Shown here piece by piece: positions 1-5,596 of a DNA stretch of 5,596 bases. The position numbers and the translations under genes are program-made. The stretch's first letter is position 1, and each line of letters starts with the position of its first letter. Source of the DNA: Candidatus Sphingobacterium stercoripullorum (GTDB lineage: Bacteria; Bacteroidota; Bacteroidia; Sphingobacteriales; Sphingobacteriaceae); NCBI GenBank assembly GCA_019114715.1, contig DXEZ01000025.1, positions 1 to 5,596 on the forward strand. Direction: 5' to 3'. The notes below the pieces were generated by a model, which had not been told where the DNA came from, did no database searches, and saw only the letters and a program-made list of their open reading frames with translations.

Positions 1-258
1 AAAGAAAGCTTCTGCTTCCTGAATCCCTGCTACTGGGTCTGCATATTCATGTAATCCTTTCACCTGAATGCCTATCTTTTGAAATGCAGCAGCTGCTTTT
101 TCAGTGTATTCCTGATGGGATATCCCGCCAGGTCTTGCATATGGGATAAAGGTAATTGTGTTGGTGCCTTTAAAGTGATTTTTTAATTCGTCCAAAAGAT
201 AGCCCAAGTACTCCCCTTGGTGTAATGTGGAGGTACTTGCTAAAATTAATTTTTTCAT
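1..258 (-). CDS. pepE: Dipeptidase E (peptidase family S51), N-terminal part, cut by window edge
   Basis: Reading the minus strand from the ATG at 258-256 gives 86 residues with no stop up to base 1. The start (MKKLILASTSTL), the central IPYARPGG, and the stretch VKGLHEYADPVAGIQEAEAF match my memory of the first third of E. coli PepE (LLLLSNSTL, FIPFAG, VTGIHSVVDPVAAIENAE). PepE is a cytoplasmic serine peptidase that cleaves dipeptides with N-terminal aspartate. The GGGNTFQL segment and the catalytic serine motif would lie beyond the left edge, so activity cannot be judged here. The start is the first ATG after an in-frame stop (315-313) and fits the family's N-terminus. There is no Shine-Dalgarno; the leader is A-rich. 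It is transcribed away from the neighbouring ada-like gene. The family call is strong; only the missing two thirds are unknown. Confidence 0.9.
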   Translation of the reverse strand, partial: MKKLILASTSTLHQGEYLGYLLDELKNHFKGTNTITFIPYARPGGISHQEYTEKAAAAFQKIGIQVKGLHEYADPVAGIQEAEAFF

Positions 259-436
259 GTTTATAGTCTTTAACTTTTTGTTCTTGGTATATATCAAAGA
301 ATACGTATAAAATCAGATATTTGGGTAGCTCTTTCCTTTTTTGGTGGAGCTCGTAAGCAAAGCTAATGAAACTTAGCAAGTAATGGATTTTTTCTATAGG
401 AAAGTTTTCAGAACTTTGTAAGTCATAAAAAGGGTT
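259..436. promoter_or_regulatory. Divergent pepE/ada intergenic control region
   Basis: These 178 bases separate two divergent genes and must contain both promoters. On the minus strand TAGCTTTG (365-358) matches the Bacteroidota -7 consensus TAnnTTTG, about 100 bases before pepE, but I see no TTG at the usual 17-23 base distance. No good -7 match faces ada; GAACTTTG at 411-418 is one base off and too near the start. An imperfect direct repeat, AGCAAAGCTAATG (356-368) and AGCAAGTAATG (375-385), lies 51-80 bases before the ada start, with a 19-base period suited to an AraC-type protein. It overlaps an inverted repeat, GCTAA (362-366) and TTAGC (373-377). Autoregulation by the ada product is inference only. 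Confidence 0.3.
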
Positions 437-1288
437 ATGGTAGATCGGCAGGAAATAAATTACCGGAAAATTCAAGAGGCTATTCAGTTCGCAATTGATA
501 ATTATATCAAACAACCGAGCCTGGAGGAATTAGCTGAGCACATTCATCTAAGCCCTTACCATTTTCAGCGTGTCTTTAGTAAATGGGCGGGTGTGAGTCC
601 CAAAAAGTTTATCCAATATTTAAGTCTCCAGCATGCAAAAAGCCTGTTATTGGCCGATAAAACTGCTATGGAAACTTATATAGAAGTAGGCTTATCCAGT
701 AGTAGCAGGCTTCATGATCTTTTTGTGCAGACTGAAGGTATGACTCCCAGTGAGTTTAAGAATAAAGGCAAGAATCTAGTAATTCGCTACAGCAGCATAT
801 TGAGCCCGTTTGGCAGGGTGTTAATTGCCAGTACGGATAAAGGAATTTGCTTTATGGCTTTTTATGAAGATTATGTAGAAGAAGTAAATAACCTTAAAGC
901 TAGCTTCCCCAATGCTGCTTTTATGGAGGTCAGTCCAGATGGGTTTCAAGATATTGGGCGATTGTTTGAAATGAGGTCCATGGAGGCAAGAAGCATCAAA
1001 CTGCACCTAAAGGGAACTCCCTTTCAGCTTAAAGTCTGGGAAAGCCTGTTGAAAATTCCCGAGGGTAGGTTGGTGAGTTATTCCTATATTGCCGGTGAGA
1101 TTGGGAACCCGAAGGCTGCTAGGGCGGTAGGGACAGCCATTGGAAACAACCCAGTAGCGTATTTAATTCCTTGTCACAGGGTGATCCAATCTTCAGGTAT
1201 GCTGGGAGGCTACAAGTGGGATCTTGGAAGAAAGGCGTGTATGCTTGGTTGGGAGAGCGCAAGGGCTAGTCTACTTGAAAGGAAGTAG
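437..1288 (+). CDS. ada: Ada-like fusion: AraC-type HTH regulator plus O6-methylguanine-DNA methyltransferase
   Basis: This 283-residue protein has two domains. Residues about 8-110 form an AraC-type double helix-turn-helix (SLEELAEHIHLSPYHFQRVF at 28-47; GLSSSSRLHDLF and MTPSEFK at 85-108). Residues about 115-280 form a DNA-alkyltransferase domain, with its core from GTPFQLKVW (193-201) through the active-site PCHRV (245-249). Cys246 is the methyl acceptor; Arg229 (17 before) and Glu273 (27 after) sit at the spacings of human MGMT Arg128 and Glu172. The protein should remove O6-alkyl groups from guanine in one suicidal transfer to Cys246. The N-terminal zinc/methyl-phosphotriester domain of E. 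coli Ada (about 354 residues) is absent, so the classical route for switching Ada into an activator is missing. The ATG at 437 is the first start after an in-frame TAA (419-421). Such AraC-Ogt fusions are common in this phylum. The domain calls are very sure; the regulatory role is inferred. Confidence 0.93.
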   Translation: MVDRQEINYRKIQEAIQFAIDNYIKQPSLEELAEHIHLSPYHFQRVFSKWAGVSPKKFIQYLSLQHAKSLLLADKTAMETYIEVGLSSSSRLHDLFVQTEGMTPSEFKNKGKNLVIRYSSILSPFGRVLIASTDKGICFMAFYEDYVEEVNNLKASFPNAAFMEVSPDGFQDIGRLFEMRSMEARSIKLHLKGTPFQLKVWESLLKIPEGRLVSYSYIAGEIGNPKAARAVGTAIGNNPVAYLIPCHRVIQSSGMLGGYKWDLGRKACMLGWESARASLLERK

Positions 1289-1309
1289 CTAACTAATTAT
1301 ATATTTCAA

Positions 1310-1338
1310 TTGTTCAAACTTCTGTATTCTTACATTTG
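1310..1338 (+). promoter_or_regulatory. Candidate Bacteroidota-type promoter for the DUF4954 gene
   Basis: TTG at 1310-1312, 18 bases, then TACATTTG at 1331-1338 is an exact match to the Bacteroidota pattern TTG-N17-23-TAnnTTTG. It lies in the 147-base gap after ada and would give a leader of about 90 bases before the ATG at 1436. I see no terminator hairpin with a T-run after ada, so read-through from ada is also possible. Confidence 0.45.
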
Positions 1339-1435
1339 AATTTTTAATTTACTAATAAAAAAGGTATGATTTTTGTTTGTAAAGAACACGCAACCGATTG
1401 CACATTGAAATTTAATTGAAAATATATACAAACCT

Positions 1436-3622
1436 ATGAGTATAATAGAAAGTAAACCACTTGGTAATCTGGGATATCACTTTGTTCCGAGTGAGTTTCT
1501 AGAACCTGGTAAAGATGAATATCACGCGCGAGACAAACAGTTTAATTCGAAAAGTTTGTTTCGGCAGTTAGATGAAAAAGAGATACAGGTGCTTGAGGGG
1601 AACAATAATTTTTGTTCCAATTGGAGTGATGTATGGGTGACCGATAAGTTTTTACCGGAACTGATTAGGAATTCTTTCTTTTACGGCCGGGTTCGAATTG
1701 ACGATATGGAGGACCGCTATTTATCCTATAGGGACTTGCAATTACCCGTGGGAATTTACAATAGCCGTATTGTAAGCTGTGATATAGGTGCTAATGTGGC
1801 CATTCATCAGGTGGGCTTCATGTCTCATTATATTGTTGGTGATCATTGTATTCTATTTTGCGTCAATGAGATGAGTACGAGCAATAGCGCCAAGTTTGGA
1901 AACGGTATTATCAAGCACGGCGAGGATCCTTTGCGTCGTATTCGACTAGAAATCTGCAACGAGAATGCTGGGAGGTCTGTCTATCCTTTTGAGGGGATGT
2001 TGGCTGCAGATGCCTATCTGTGGTCTAGAAATGCTGGTAGTGGCGTGCTTTACGAGCGATTTGAAGAAATGACCAGTGACCGCGTTTCTAAGTGGAGGGG
2101 GTTTTACAGTGAAATCGGTAAGGGCTGCGTGATTAAAAACTCGCATACCTTAAAGGACGTTAAAATTGGTCCTTACGCCTATGTAAAGGGAGCGAATAAG
2201 CTTAAGAATTTAACTATCAATTCTTCAAAGAAATATTTTTCTCAAATCGGCGAAGGGTGCGAGCTGGTGAATGGGATAATTGGCTACGGCTGTAGAGTGT
2301 TTTATGGGGTGAAAGCAGTTCGTTTTTTCTTGTCTTCCCATTCTCAGTTAAAATACGGCGCAAGGCTCATTAACTCCTTTTTAGGGGAGAATTCTACGAT
2401 TTCCTGCTGCGAGGTACTAAATTCCTTACTTTTTTCGGCGCACGAGCAGCACCATAACAATTCATTCCTCTGTGCATCTCTGGTGATGGGGCAAAGTAAT
2501 ATGGCTGCAGGAGCTACCCTAGGGTCTAATCACAACTCCAGATCGGCAGACGGAGAGTTGCTAGCCGGTAGGGGTTTCTGGCCGGGCTTATGCGTGAGCC
2601 TAAAGCATAATTCCCGGTTTGCGTCCTATACAATGCTTGCAAAGGGAGACTTTATGTATGAGCTTGATGTGCAGCTGCCTTTCTCCTTAGTAAGCCAAGA
2701 TCCTGAGGAAAATGCATTGATTATCATCCCTGCGTTTTGGTTTCAGTACAATATGTATGCTCTGCTGAGAAATGAGATGAAATTCACCTCACGTGATAAA
2801 AGGGACGATAAACGCATTAGGTATGAATATGGCGCGCTAGCCCCCGATACACTCAATGAAATTATTGAAGCCATGGAGATCCTGGAGAAAAGTGTAGGAC
2901 GATCCTATGGGCAGGAAGCGGATAAGGAGGCTATGGAGCTGGGGCGTAAAATATTATTAAATGATGAATCTAAAATAACGCGAGAAATTTTGCTCCACGA
3001 TGTAGAAAACTCAAGAAGGCCTGTACGGCTTCTTAAAGTTAAGGAAGGGTATCTAGCCTATAAGAATATGCTAGTATACTACGTGGGAAGAGAGCTAAAG
3101 TCGTACTTAGAAAACCACGACCTCTCCGCATTGTTAGCACTGATAGAGCAAGGTAAAGGTAGAAAAAGAAAGGCTTTTGATAACGTAGGAGGGATGCTAG
3201 TTCCACAAGGGGAGGTGAAATCACTGCTTAAGGAACTTAAAGAAGGAGAGATAAAGAGCTGGGATGAAATGCATGCGCGGTATTTTCTTTGGAGCGAGCA
3301 GTATGAGCTGTTTAAGCTGGAACATGTCGTTAGCATCATTTGGGAGCGCTTCGCTGCAGATATCGACTACCAGGAGAACTTCCTGAGAGGTGTGTTCAAA
3401 GAGGCTCTTCGCGTCAAACGTTGGATAGTAGAAGGCATAGAGGTTTCTAGAGGGAAAGACTATAGCAATCCATTTAGAAAAATGATGTATAACGATACCC
3501 AGCAGATGCATGACGTTCTAGGAGATATTTCCCAGAACGCCTTCATCAAGGAGCAGAAAGAAGATTTTAATCAATGGGAAGAACGCCTAAATGCAATCTT
3601 AGAAGTTCTGAATGACGAGTAG
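1436..3622 (+). CDS. DUF4954 family protein, predicted left-handed beta-helix, function unknown
   Basis: This 728-residue protein matches my memory of the DUF4954 family, which occurs widely in Bacteroidota and has no established function. Residues about 105-155 and 225-370 show hexapeptide-like turns of the LpxA/GlmU-type left-handed beta-helix (CDIGANVAI, YIVGDHCIL, IGKGCVI, VKIGPYAYV, IGEGCEL, GYGCRV, LGENSTI). Family-typical segments include KFGNGI (153-158) and two polar clusters: HEQHHNN (336-342) and GSNHNSR (363-369). These look like a ligand or active site on the helix surface. The part after about 440 is charged and mostly helical, ending in a possible coiled coil. There is no signal peptide or membrane segment, so it is probably cytoplasmic. 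Beta-helix proteins of this type are often acyl- or nucleotidyl-transferases, but nothing here fixes a reaction. The ATG at 1436 is the first start after an in-frame TGA (1406-1408), with A-rich bases and no Shine-Dalgarno before it. The gene converges on fbp with 9 bases between. Confidence 0.85.
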   Translation: MSIIESKPLGNLGYHFVPSEFLEPGKDEYHARDKQFNSKSLFRQLDEKEIQVLEGNNNFCSNWSDVWVTDKFLPELIRNSFFYGRVRIDDMEDRYLSYRDLQLPVGIYNSRIVSCDIGANVAIHQVGFMSHYIVGDHCILFCVNEMSTSNSAKFGNGIIKHGEDPLRRIRLEICNENAGRSVYPFEGMLAADAYLWSRNAGSGVLYERFEEMTSDRVSKWRGFYSEIGKGCVIKNSHTLKDVKIGPYAYVKGANKLKNLTINSSKKYFSQIGEGCELVNGIIGYGCRVFYGVKAVRFFLSSHSQLKYGARLINSFLGENSTISCCEVLNSLLFSAHEQHHNNSFLCASLVMGQSNMAAGATLGSNHNSRSADGELLAGRGFWPGLCVSLKHNSRFASYTMLAKGDFMYELDVQLPFSLVSQDPEENALIIIPAFWFQYNMYALLRNEMKFTSRDKRDDKRIRYEYGALAPDTLNEIIEAMEILEKSVGRSYGQEADKEAMELGRKILLNDESKITREILLHDVENSRRPVRLLKVKEGYLAYKNMLVYYVGRELKSYLENHDLSALLALIEQGKGRKRKAFDNVGGMLVPQGEVKSLLKELKEGEIKSWDEMHARYFLWSEQYELFKLEHVVSIIWERFAADIDYQENFLRGVFKEALRVKRWIVEGIEVSRGKDYSNPFRKMMYNDTQQMHDVLGDISQNAFIKEQKEDFNQWEERLNAILEVLNDE

Positions 3623-3637
3623 TGCACTGCACTACTC
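3617..3637. terminator. Palindromic hairpin shared by two convergent stop codons, likely two-way terminator
   Basis: The arms GAGTAGTGC (3617-3625) and GCACTACTC (3629-3637) are perfect reverse complements around ACT, giving a 9-bp stem with a 3-base loop in RNA from either strand. Each arm holds the Glu codon and TAG stop of one gene: GAG-TAG of the DUF4954 gene at 3617-3622, and GAG-TAG of fbp at 3637-3632 on the minus strand. There is no T-run on either side, so it is not a classical intrinsic terminator; it may act as a two-way transcription end, or block 3' exonucleases. The structure is seen directly; the role is inferred. Confidence 0.5.
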
Positions 3638-4660
3638 CACGAATTCATTGACATACTGGTGTTTCTCTATGAATTCCGATAGCTTGTTGACCATATCCTT
3701 GCTTCCTGCAAAAAATGGAACACGCTGGTGGAGTTCACTTGGTGATATTTCCAATATCCTTTTCTTTCCATTAGTGGCAATGCCTCCAGCTTGCTCAACG
3801 ATAAATGCGATTGGGTTACACTCGTAAACTAATCGCAGTTTTCCTTTGGGATGTGAAAGTGTAGCTGGGTATAAGAAGATCCCCCCTTTTAGCAAGTTTC
3901 TATGGATATCCGCTACCATAGATCCAATATATCTGGAGGTGTAGGGCCTATCGGTTTCTTTGTCATTTTGCTGGCAGTATTTGATGTATTCTTTCACGCT
4001 TTGTGGAAAACGCAAGTAATTTCCTTCGTTTATGGAATATATGCGTCCTTGATCGGGGAATCTCATTTTGGGATAGGATAAGCAAAACTCGCCAATCGAT
4101 GGGTCGAGCGTAAAGCCGTTTACTCCCTTTCCTGTGGTGTAAACCATCATGGTGCTCGAGCCGTATATGAAATACCCTGCAGCTACTTGCTCAGTGCCTC
4201 TTTGTAATACCTCATCTAAGGTTATGGGGCCTTCGCTTTGAGTACGCCTATAAATAGAAAAGATAGTACCTACAGAAACGTTGACATCTACATTTGATGA
4301 ACCGTCTAAAGGGTCTATGCAGACTAAGTACTTGGCTGACTTGGAAACCTCATTGTTGATGTAAATAGGGTCGTCAAGTTCTTCTGATGCTACCAGGCAA
4401 CATTCCCCCCCGGAAGAAAGCGCTTTTATAAAATGCTCGTTTGCAAATACATCCAACTTCTTTTGTTGTTCACCTTGAACATTACACGTGGATAAGTCTC
4501 CTAAAATATCGACTAAGCCGGCTTTGTTCACCTCTCGGTTTACAATTTTAGCAGCCAAAGAAAGGTCGCGAAGTAATGCGGAGAGTTCTCCTGTGGCAAA
4601 AGGGAAGTCTCCTTGTTTATCGATTATAAATTGCTCTAAGGTGGTTAGTTTTTTAATCAT
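3632..4660 (-). CDS. fbp: Fructose-1,6-bisphosphatase, class I
   Basis: This 342-residue protein hydrolyses fructose 1,6-bisphosphate to fructose 6-phosphate, the controlling step of gluconeogenesis, in the cytoplasm. The length is close to E. coli Fbp (332). Visible motifs in order are: ATGELSALL (22-30), at the AMP-site position of the family; NVQGEQQKKLDVFAN (60-74); the metal ligands SEE (Glu93, Glu94) and DPLDGSS (116-122, with Asp116 and Asp119); NEGN (211-214) and RYIGSMVADIHR (243-254) for substrate; and the family signature GKLRLVYECNP (273-283) with metal-binding Glu280. All key residues are present, and the AMP site suggests allosteric inhibition as in other class I enzymes. The ATG at 4660-4658 is the only start after an in-frame TGA (4678-4676). 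It has its own promoter candidate and is probably not dependent on the barrel gene upstream. The last codons lie in a palindrome shared with the DUF4954 gene. Confidence 0.97.
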   Translation of the reverse strand: MIKKLTTLEQFIIDKQGDFPFATGELSALLRDLSLAAKIVNREVNKAGLVDILGDLSTCNVQGEQQKKLDVFANEHFIKALSSGGECCLVASEELDDPIYINNEVSKSAKYLVCIDPLDGSSNVDVNVSVGTIFSIYRRTQSEGPITLDEVLQRGTEQVAAGYFIYGSSTMMVYTTGKGVNGFTLDPSIGEFCLSYPKMRFPDQGRIYSINEGNYLRFPQSVKEYIKYCQQNDKETDRPYTSRYIGSMVADIHRNLLKGGIFLYPATLSHPKGKLRLVYECNPIAFIVEQAGGIATNGKKRILEISPSELHQRVPFFAGSKDMVNKLSEFIEKHQYVNEFVE

Positions 4661-4683
4661 TATAAGTTTATTTGATCATAATG
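4658..4683 (-). other. fbp leader with start-codon inverted repeat and three-codon mini-ORF
   Basis: On the minus strand CATTAT (4683-4678) is the reverse complement of ATAATG (4663-4658), which contains the fbp start codon; folding would pair the start with the beginning of the leader across a 14-base loop. Inside it, ATG ATC AAA TAA (4679-4668) is a complete Met-Ile-Lys mini-ORF, ending 7 bases before the real start, which also begins Met-Ile-Lys. The stem is weak (one G-C pair) and the region is very AT-rich, so chance is a fair explanation. Confidence 0.25.
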
Positions 4684-4689
4684 TTTAAG

Positions 4690-4722
4690 CAAAACTAGGA
4701 ACTTATATGGAGAAAAAGACAA
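4690..4722 (-). promoter_or_regulatory. Candidate Bacteroidota-type promoter for fbp
   Basis: On the minus strand, TTG (4722-4720), 22 bases, then TAGTTTTG (4697-4690) fits TTG-N17-23-TAnnTTTG exactly. Transcription would begin near 4685, leaving a leader of about 25 bases before the fbp ATG. The match is good, but the surroundings are AT-rich, which raises the chance of random matches. Confidence 0.45.
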
Positions 4723-4726
4723 TTAA

Positions 4727-4770
4727 TGCTAAATAATTAGCAAATAATATATTATCTGTAATATGTTACA
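4727..4770. other. Weak AT-rich inverted repeats between barrel gene and fbp
   Basis: Three small dyads follow the barrel gene's stop at 4783-4785. They are TGTAA/TTACA (4757-4761 and 4766-4770, 4-base loop), the AT-only palindrome ATAATATATTAT just beside it, and TGCTAA/TTAGCA (4727-4732 and 4737-4742, 4-base loop). The last is followed on the minus strand, about 8 bases on, by a short T-run. They could mark the 3' end of the barrel transcript, but the stems are 5-6 bp with few G-C pairs, so the call is weak. The GCTAA/TTAGC core also occurs between pepE and ada. Confidence 0.2.
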
Positions 4771-4782
4771 CATAATATTGTT

Positions 4783-5596
4783 TCAATAGGCGTAAGATAA
4801 GGAAAATGTAGGGTGAAGTTTGTTGTTTTGCTTACTATTTGCTAAATAACCGATTTTAGCAACGAAAGAGAAGAGTGGCGCTGGATAATTAAAGGCGTGA
4901 AAGTCCAGAGTGATGCCTAGGCCGTAAGATGCGGGAGACAGCTGCTTGCTTTTGATGTTCTGAAAATCAGAAAATAGCTGTCCATGTATCCGCTTGATAT
5001 AAGCTAGGTTGCCTATCGCAAAGTCAGGGTAAGCAAGCGGTAGCCTATAAGAAGTTAATAGGGTGCTGGAAACGATCTCGGGGCTTAGTAGCGAGTAACC
5101 ATAGGCTAGAGGGATGTCATTTGTTAGCAGGTAGTTCCCGTTTGTTTCCTGCCAAGAGTATCGAACTTGAATGCCGTGATTGCTAGCGAGCCCAGGAAAA
5201 AAGAAGTTCGTCCGCACGCTCCAGATTGATCCCTTAAGCTGATCGGTAAAAGGGAAATGGCGGTAGGTCACGCTGATATGCTGACCCCACCTCGGCTGAA
5301 GGTCTAGTGGAGCACGCAGGGCATTTTTCTGAAAGTACACTTGATAGTGCATAGGCAAGGTGAGTGTGGAATTGAAGTTCTTTAGATTTTTTTGTGAAAC
5401 CTCATACCGCTGGGTGTAAGACGTAGCGACCGATAATCCGTACGAGTAGCTGCTATTTCGTATGTAGGTATTGAAAGGCAAGCTGACTTGTGCTGTGGAA
5501 ACATGTTCGCGCCAGTGTAGGGGAATGATAGAGTCCGGCTGGTTCTCAACTTTTACACCTTGCTCTCTGCCGAGGTGTTTGTAGGACAGCTGGATG
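4783..5596 (-). CDS. C-terminal beta-barrel of a large outer-membrane protein, cut by window edge
   Basis: The frame is open from the right edge to the TGA at 4785-4783, showing 270 residues; the true start lies outside the window. A TTG at 5481 could be read as a start, but the coding pattern continues above it without a break (LSYKHLGREQG, WREHVSTAQVSLPF), so it is internal. The sequence is made of short stretches alternating aromatic/hydrophobic and polar residues (HISVTYRHF, HGIQVRYSWQ, YGLGITLDFHAF, FSFVAKIGYLA) and ends in FSLSYAY, an aromatic terminus typical of barrels folded by the BAM complex. The segment YRLPLAYPDF followed by AYIKRIHGQLFSDF resembles the C-terminal barrel that I recall from large Bacteroidota proteins with an N-terminal TolB/WD40-like propeller. 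That propeller would be outside the window and is only suspected. It sits in the outer membrane; the substrate is unknown. It is co-directional with fbp, 122 bases upstream of it. Confidence 0.72.
   Translation of the reverse strand, partial: IQLSYKHLGREQGVKVENQPDSIIPLHWREHVSTAQVSLPFNTYIRNSSYSYGLSVATSYTQRYEVSQKNLKNFNSTLTLPMHYQVYFQKNALRAPLDLQPRWGQHISVTYRHFPFTDQLKGSIWSVRTNFFFPGLASNHGIQVRYSWQETNGNYLLTNDIPLAYGYSLLSPEIVSSTLLTSYRLPLAYPDFAIGNLAYIKRIHGQLFSDFQNIKSKQLSPASYGLGITLDFHAFNYPAPLFSFVAKIGYLANSKQNNKLHPTFSLSYAY

Noticed and set aside
170..514. 114-codon minus-strand reading frame across the pepE/ada gap
   Set aside because: It overlaps the start of pepE and of ada in other frames, runs through the intergenic region, and its Phe/Tyr/Leu-rich sequence is typical of AT-rich non-coding DNA.
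821..1006. 61-codon frame antisense to ada
   Set aside because: Lies wholly inside the well-supported ada methyltransferase region, with no recognisable domain.
1313..1340. Inverted repeat TTCAAA/TTTGAA in the ada-DUF4954 gap as an ada terminator
   Set aside because: The loop is 16 bases, the stem only 6 bp with one G-C pair, and its right arm lies within the promoter candidate.
1390..1401. Small hairpin GCAA-CCGA-TTGC in the DUF4954 leader as a riboswitch element
   Set aside because: A 4-bp stem alone is too small, and no wider conserved fold is visible around it.
1366..1419. 17-codon frame (MIFVCKEHATDCTLKFN) in the leader of the DUF4954 gene
   Set aside because: It is complete and ends 16 bases before the DUF4954 start, but has no codon-use, ribosome-site or attenuator signature; a frame this short is expected by chance.
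1946..2146. 66-codon frame antisense to the DUF4954 gene
   Set aside because: Wholly inside the DUF4954 coding sequence and without family features.
3039..3511. Three overlapping minus-strand frames (61, 86 and 96 codons) in the 3' part of the DUF4954 gene
   Set aside because: All are antisense shadows; composition is low-complexity Ser/Leu/Pro and they overlap one another.
3612..3827. 71-codon plus-strand frame over the 3' end of fbp
   Set aside because: Antisense to the intact fbp signature-containing region, begins inside the end of the DUF4954 gene, and has no recognisable features.
4488..4688. 66-codon plus-strand frame over the 5' end of fbp
   Set aside because: Antisense to the conserved fbp N-terminus.
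5479..5481. TTG at 5481 as the start of a 232-residue protein
   Set aside because: The frame is open to the right edge and the barrel-like pattern continues above it, so the TTG encodes an internal leucine.

Overview
The window looks like ordinary chromosomal DNA from a member of the Bacteroidota, probably of the Cytophagales/Sphingobacteriales type; genus cannot be read from it. The evidence is a DUF4954 protein, a family I know mainly from Bacteroidota, an outer-membrane barrel ending in an aromatic residue, A-rich start regions without Shine-Dalgarno sequences, and Bacteroidota-style promoter candidates (TTG, 17-23 bases, TAnnTTTG) before two genes. There is no transposase, integrase, CRISPR array, tRNA or rRNA, and no obvious sign of recent transfer.

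Layout, left to right. Positions 1-258 (minus) hold the first 86 residues of dipeptidase E (pepE), cut by the window edge. A 178-base divergent intergenic region (259-436) separates it from an Ada-like protein (437-1288, plus), which joins an AraC-type DNA-binding domain to an O6-methylguanine-DNA methyltransferase domain. After a 147-base gap with a good promoter candidate comes a 728-residue DUF4954 protein (1436-3622, plus), predicted to contain a left-handed beta-helix and of unknown function. It converges on class I fructose-1,6-bisphosphatase (fbp, 3632-4660, minus), only 9 bases stop to stop. A 21-base near-perfect palindrome overlaps both stop codons and is probably a shared two-way transcription end. 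Upstream of fbp are its own promoter candidate and a short leader. The window ends in the C-terminal 270 residues of an outer-membrane beta-barrel protein (4783-5596, minus), cut by the right edge.

The genes do not form an evident single pathway: peptide turnover, alkylation repair, gluconeogenesis, an uncharacterised beta-helix protein and an envelope protein sit side by side. No gap without a gene exceeds 178 bases. No convincing new multi-gene system is visible. The points most worth a second look are the mirrored-stop palindrome, the DUF4954 protein with its histidine/asparagine clusters, the possible AraC-type operator before ada, and the fbp leader with a three-codon mini-ORF.
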